From positions 1 through 64,000 of the forward strand of contig NC_011682.1 of NCBI RefSeq assembly GCF_000150955.2: a DNA stretch of 64,000 bases. The letters run 5' to 3'. Below are positions 59,918 through 64,000 of the stretch, piece after piece; positions within the stretch are counted from its first letter, which is position 1, and each line of letters opens with the position of its first letter. The stretch comes from Phaeodactylum tricornutum CCAP 1055/1 (taxonomy: Eukaryota; Bacillariophyta; Bacillariophyceae; Surirellales; Neidiaceae). The translations under genes were made by a program, and so were the position numbers. Below the pieces are notes generated by a model. It had not been told where the DNA came from. It saw only the letters and a program-made list of their open reading frames with translations, and did no database searches.

Positions 59918-62900
59918 ATGATTCGCAGTCGCACCGGTGCCAACGGCACTAACGGCGCGGTACCAGCCCGTACGAGTCCGACCCAATCCTCCTCCGCGTT
60001 GCTCGAATCTCCCTCCACCACAACGTCGTCAGTGACGTCCACCACTAACCTAAACAGTAACCACAACTCCGTTTCCGTCAGCCGATTCTCCCGTTGGCTT
60101 TTGGCACCATCCCGGGCGTCCCCGTCGCCGCCAACACTCTCACCTCCGGCGCGCGTGGCACGCAAATCACGTCTCCGACGGCGACCCCTGGCCTCGGCTT
60201 CCGCCGCCAAGGCGTCCACCTTGCGTCACCATCTCGGATGGGTTGCTCCCCTCGCTCTCGTATTACTCGCACTCTTTACGCTCGTGCTTTTTGTGAGTAT
60301 TTATTTACTCGAAACCACTGCCAATGCCGGCGTCTCTACGGCGGAGGGCTCCAATGTGGTATCCCCCCGTCGTGCCTTTTGGCAACAACACTTGCGACGG
60401 CCTGCACCTTCCGACACAGCCGTGGTACCAACTGATCACGCCATGCATCGACCTTCCGGTGCTACCATCGGAACAAAAATCAGTACCAAACCCGAAGACT
60501 GGATTGATATGCGCCAATTGGTTCGGACCTTGAGCTTTGACAATCCCGATGGAGGCGTCTGGAAACAGGGATGGAACGTCACGGCACGGGACGACTTTAC
60601 CAACGCTCAGCCGCTACAGGTATTCGTCGTCCCGCACTCCCACTGTGATCCGGGATGGATCAAGACCTTTGACGATTACTTCCAATCGCAGACTCGCCAA
60701 ATCCTTACCACCGTCGTCCAGGCTCTCCAACGAGACCAACGCCGCAAATTCATCTGGGCCGAAATTTCCTACTTTGAATGGTGGTACCGCGAACAAAAGG
60801 ACGACACTCGAAAAGTGGTCCAAACGCTCCTTGATAATAAGCAGCTGCAATTCGTCACGGGCGGATGGGTACAACCGGACGAGGCCAATTCGGAATTATA
60901 CGCTATGGAAATTCAACTGCAGGAAGGGCATGATTGGATTCGACAAACGTTCGGGGACGCCCATGTCCCCAAACACGGATGGTCCATTGATCCCTTTGGC
61001 TATTCCCCCACTATGGCCTACCTTTTGCAAAAATACGGATTCAAGGCCATGCTCATTCAACGGGTACACTACGCCGTCAAGAAGGAACTCGCGCAACGCC
61101 GTCACTTGGAATTTTATTGGCGGCAAACCTGGGAGGACGCCACCACGGCGGGCACTCACGATATTTTCACCCACGTCATGCCGTTCTTTTCCTACGACGT
61201 ACCGCATACGTGCGGACCAGATCCCTCGGTCTGCTGTCAATTTGACTTCCAACGCACTACGTGTCCGTGGCTCAAGGCGCCGCAAACCATCACCTCCAAA
61301 AACGTGGCCGAACGAGCAATGCTCTTGTTGGATCAGTATCGAAAAAAGGCGGCTCTCTACCGGTCCAACGTAGTCCTGGCACCACTGGGAGATGACTTTC
61401 GCTACCTGACGGCTCAGGAAGCCGAGGCCCAGTACACCAATTACCAAGCAATCTTTGATTACGTCAACGCCAACCTGCCGAATGTTAAAATGCAATTTGG
61501 AACTTTGTCGGACTATTTTGATGCCGTGGTGGGTTCGTTTGACACACCCATACTACAAGGATCCTTCTTTACCTACTCCGACATTGATCAAGACTACTGG
61601 TCGGGGTATTTTACTTCCCGTGTTTCCGACAAGGCCTTGGGTCGTTGGTTGGAACGCGTCTTGTACTCTGCAACGCAGATGGGTGCATCGAAACAAGACC
61701 TCCAGGCTCCCCGACGGGCCCTGTCCCTCTTTCAGCATCATGACGGCGTCACTGGGACCGCCAAAACTCATGTACACGAAGATTACGCCCGCCAAATGAT
61801 GGACGCCATTCATACCACCGAGGACTGGATGCTGCGTGCGATTCATCAACAGTACGGGACTGAACTGCAACCCCTGTTGACCGCGGATACTACGGCCGGC
61901 GCAATCCAACCGTGCTGGGTCGCGCCCGAACCACGGACCATGCCCGAAAATGCGTGTGAATCGGAGTACACTGTAGATTCCGCAGCGTCGTCGCCGCCAG
62001 CCCTTGTAGCGGTCTACAACCCGCTGTCGACATCGCAACACTGTGGTAACGTGGTTGTGCCCGGCCAAAAGCTACGAACTGCCACACTACCCTGTGAACT
62101 CCCTGGTCCCACGTCAGTGTCACAAACAAAGTTTGTCTTCCATCCCGAGACGGGGCTTATGCTAGAACCCGTCAAGGAGGAGTGGAAGGTATGGAAAGTC
62201 AAGAAGGGAGGAGCATACTTGTTCTTCCCTGGACAATTAAGGTCTTATGAGCTAACAAAACACGATGTGATTATAGAGGACGGTGGATACGTTGTGTCGA
62301 CTGAGTCCTGGAAGCGCACTGTGGTGGAACGCGAGATACCGACAGATTTTGGTATCAGCTCGACGGTGATCGATTTCGTTTACGAAACTACCTTGATTGA
62401 GGGTAATCGCGAATGGTTTGTGCGTTTTTCCGGTAATGTCGCGAACAACGGCATTTTCCACACGGACTTGAACGGCTTCAACTTCGATACCCATTATTTC
62501 CGAGCGGATATGCCCATTCAATCGCAAGTTTTTCCCATGCCGACCATGTCGGCCATACAAGACGACCAAACACGCTTGACTGTTTTGAGTGAACACGCGC
62601 AAGGTGCCGCTAGCTTGCAGGATGGCGCCATTGATGTTTGGTTGGATCGTCGATTAGATCAGGACGATGACCGAGGTCTAGGCCAGGGTATATCGGACAA
62701 TAGACCAACCCGGACGCGACTTCGAGTTGTGGTGGAACGAGAAACGTTCAATGTGCAGAAGGAGTTTGACGTCACGCCACTAGTACGCAGGACCTGGGAT
62801 GAGCTTCAACATCCTCTTGTACTTTTTGGAAAGCATGTTAAAAAGTCGATCGACCTTGTTGCCGATCCGTGGAAGCACCGATCCGATTCAGAAGCCCGAC

Positions 62901-64000
62901 AAGCACGAAGAGAAAGGCAACGTCAACAACGCGCGCGAGAGCGGCAACGGCAGCTGCAAGAAAAAGAAGAAAAGAGGGGCGCTGGTGACCAGCAACTATT
63001 CGTGAATGATAAACCAAAAGAGTCAGCTTTGAAGGGTTTTTGGAATACTGGAATCATTACGTCTGACTTTTTTGGCTTTTTCCGCAAAGCAAGTGAAACT
63101 CTTCCTAAAGATCAAGGTCATGAAGACGGCAAACAACTGCAAAAAATGCCAGGTAAAACGAGAGTTTCCAAAGGAAATCGACGCCATCGACATCCACCGG
63201 TCGATTCTTTTCAGCGCAAGTTCTTGGTCAACGACGCTGACTGGATGAATGGGGGGAGATCGTACGCATCGCGCAAAACCCGTGAAATCAAGAATCGTCG
63301 CTTTACAATGAAGAACACGGACATCCCGTTCGTATTGATGGTTTATAAGCGCGTGGATTATTTGAAAAAGGCGATTGATTCGGTCCGTCGATCCGACTTT
63401 CCAAAGTCTCGTGTGCCTCTTATCATTTCGCACGATGGACGAGTGCCGGAAGTCGTTGAGTATGTCGAATCGCTGAAAGACGAGTTCAAAATTATCCAAC
63501 TCATTCATCCGCATTCTTGCTACGAGCATCCCAACGAGTTTCCTGGGGATGATCCCACACTCAACGAAGGCTTTGCTGGAGATAGCTATGGTAATCCACG
63601 GAGTGCGTGGATCACCTGCTGCAAACATCATTTTACTTGGATGCTTCACACTGTCTTTCGTCGGGACTTTACGGACCCAGCAGTGGATACATTTTTGTTT
63701 CTCGAAGAAGATTACATCGTGGCTCCTACGATTTATTCCGCCGTTATTGCTGGGTTGAATGTTATGGAAGACATGGACAAGGAGATTCCGGGCGGCTTCT
63801 TCGGTTTGGGTATGGATCCGAGTATGGCGAATACTGCCTTTGAGCCTTACTACAAGAAGGCGACGTGGTATGTCGAAGCATTCAAGTCAGGTCCGATGAC
63901 GATGAACCGGGACATGTTCAAAAAGCTCCAACAACATGCTAAGGAGTACTGTACGTTCGACGATTACAATTGGGATTGGTCCATTGTCCATCTACAAAGT
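59918..64000 (+). CDS. Golgi alpha-mannosidase II - GlcNAc-transferase II fusion (cut at window end)
   Basis: One uninterrupted frame of 1,361 codons runs from the ATG at 59918 off the window end. A cytosolic tail rich in Ser/Arg is followed by a membrane anchor (WVAPLALVLLALFTLVLFVS, about residues 107-126). The GH38 domain follows. It has the zinc motif PHSHCDPGW (about 237-245), the nucleophile Asp358 in WSIDPFGYSPTM, and FQHHDGVTGT with the zinc-ligand His near 608. After a basic, Gln/Arg-rich linker (about 980-1120) comes a GT16 domain from residue 1136. It has IPFVLMVYKRVDYLKKAIDS, HPNEFPGDDP, FLFLEEDYIVAP (Asp1265) and YCTFDDYNWDW. Mannosidase II removes two mannoses from GlcNAcMan5GlcNAc2; GlcNAc-transferase II then adds GlcNAc to the exposed arm. 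Both functions normally sit on separate Golgi proteins. Confidence 0.92.
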   Translation, partial: MIRSRTGANGTNGAVPARTSPTQSSSALLESPSTTTSSVTSTTNLNSNHNSVSVSRFSRWLLAPSRASPSPPTLSPPARVARKSRLRRRPLASASAAKASTLRHHLGWVAPLALVLLALFTLVLFVSIYLLETTANAGVSTAEGSNVVSPRRAFWQQHLRRPAPSDTAVVPTDHAMHRPSGATIGTKISTKPEDWIDMRQLVRTLSFDNPDGGVWKQGWNVTARDDFTNAQPLQVFVVPHSHCDPGWIKTFDDYFQSQTRQILTTVVQALQRDQRRKFIWAEISYFEWWYREQKDDTRKVVQTLLDNKQLQFVTGGWVQPDEANSELYAMEIQLQEGHDWIRQTFGDAHVPKHGWSIDPFGYSPTMAYLLQKYGFKAMLIQRVHYAVKKELAQRRHLEFYWRQTWEDATTAGTHDIFTHVMPFFSYDVPHTCGPDPSVCCQFDFQRTTCPWLKAPQTITSKNVAERAMLLLDQYRKKAALYRSNVVLAPLGDDFRYLTAQEAEAQYTNYQAIFDYVNANLPNVKMQFGTLSDYFDAVVGSFDTPILQGSFFTYSDIDQDYWSGYFTSRVSDKALGRWLERVLYSATQMGASKQDLQAPRRALSLFQHHDGVTGTAKTHVHEDYARQMMDAIHTTEDWMLRAIHQQYGTELQPLLTADTTAGAIQPCWVAPEPRTMPENACESEYTVDSAASSPPALVAVYNPLSTSQHCGNVVVPGQKLRTATLPCELPGPTSVSQTKFVFHPETGLMLEPVKEEWKVWKVKKGGAYLFFPGQLRSYELTKHDVIIEDGGYVVSTESWKRTVVEREIPTDFGISSTVIDFVYETTLIEGNREWFVRFSGNVANNGIFHTDLNGFNFDTHYFRADMPIQSQVFPMPTMSAIQDDQTRLTVLSEHAQGAASLQDGAIDVWLDRRLDQDDDRGLGQGISDNRPTRTRLRVVVERETFNVQKEFDVTPLVRRTWDELQHPLVLFGKHVKKSIDLVADPWKHRSDSEARQARRERQRQQRARERQRQLQEKEEKRGAGDQQLFVNDKPKESALKGFWNTGIITSDFFGFFRKASETLPKDQGHEDGKQLQKMPGKTRVSKGNRRHRHPPVDSFQRKFLVNDADWMNGGRSYASRKTREIKNRRFTMKNTDIPFVLMVYKRVDYLKKAIDSVRRSDFPKSRVPLIISHDGRVPEVVEYVESLKDEFKIIQLIHPHSCYEHPNEFPGDDPTLNEGFAGDSYGNPRSAWITCCKHHFTWMLHTVFRRDFTDPAVDTFLFLEEDYIVAPTIYSAVIAGLNVMEDMDKEIPGGFFGLGMDPSMANTAFEPYYKKATWYVEAFKSGPMTMNRDMFKKLQQHAKEYCTFDDYNWDWSIVHLQS

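Noticed and set aside
60537-61495. Large overlapping frames inside the mannosidase region on both strands
   Set aside because: They are shadows of the GH38 coding frame, which alone carries catalytic motifs in the right order.
1-64000. tRNA, rRNA, CRISPR arrays and bacterial operon signals
   Set aside because: No cloverleaf with T-loop consensus, no rRNA core sequence and no spaced direct repeats were seen; the gene style is eukaryotic.

Overview
The window is the end of a eukaryotic nuclear chromosome, probably from a diatom and most likely Phaeodactylum tricornutum or a close relative. It opens with 234 bases of CCCTAA telomere repeat. Genes are compact, on both strands, with few short GT-AG introns. 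Several proteins begin with hydrophobic presequences resembling diatom signal or plastid-targeting sequences. The species name is inferred from style and gene content; no search was run.

Region by region. 1-3.3 kb is subtelomeric debris: telomere, a Ty1/copia retrotransposon remnant, a G14 tract, and a decayed fragment of a 2-oxoglutarate dehydrogenase E1 gene. 3.3-9.7 kb holds ubiquitin-activating enzyme E1 and an unrecognised acidic protein. 10.1-12.9 kb is a nearly whole piggyBac-type DNA transposon, followed by a second inverted-repeat element (13.1-14.5 kb). 15-28.4 kb holds an alpha/beta hydrolase, a zinc-motif plus sliding-clamp-like protein, the ribosome-biogenesis factor UTP5/WDR43, a small membrane protein, an NAA10-like acetyltransferase, a membrane protein and a uracil/hypoxanthine-DNA-glycosylase-like protein. 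28.5-45.4 kb holds a presequence-bearing conserved protein, three more members of the same membrane family, a myristoylation-motif WW protein, CDP-diacylglycerol synthase, a sulfotransferase-like protein, a DUF1294 protein and an enoyl-ACP reductase. 45.7-59 kb holds tandem ankyrin paralogues, an anoctamin, a type II membrane protein with FG-GAP-like repeats, and a secreted repeat-rich beta-helix-like protein. From 59.9 kb to the window end runs one open frame joining Golgi alpha-mannosidase II (GH38) to N-acetylglucosaminyltransferase II (GT16), two consecutive enzymes of complex N-glycan synthesis.

The observations most worth following are: the GH38-GT16 fusion; a four-member membrane family (one or two four-helix units per protein) scattered over 20 kb; the zinc-motif/clamp-like fusion; and a 9-mer, TGACTGTGA, seen ten times where about 0.5 would be expected by chance, usually upstream of genes and in the sense direction.

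Splice sites were placed by eye from GT-AG signals, reading frame and family similarity. Where the longest open frame began at a non-ATG codon, the first supported ATG was used instead.
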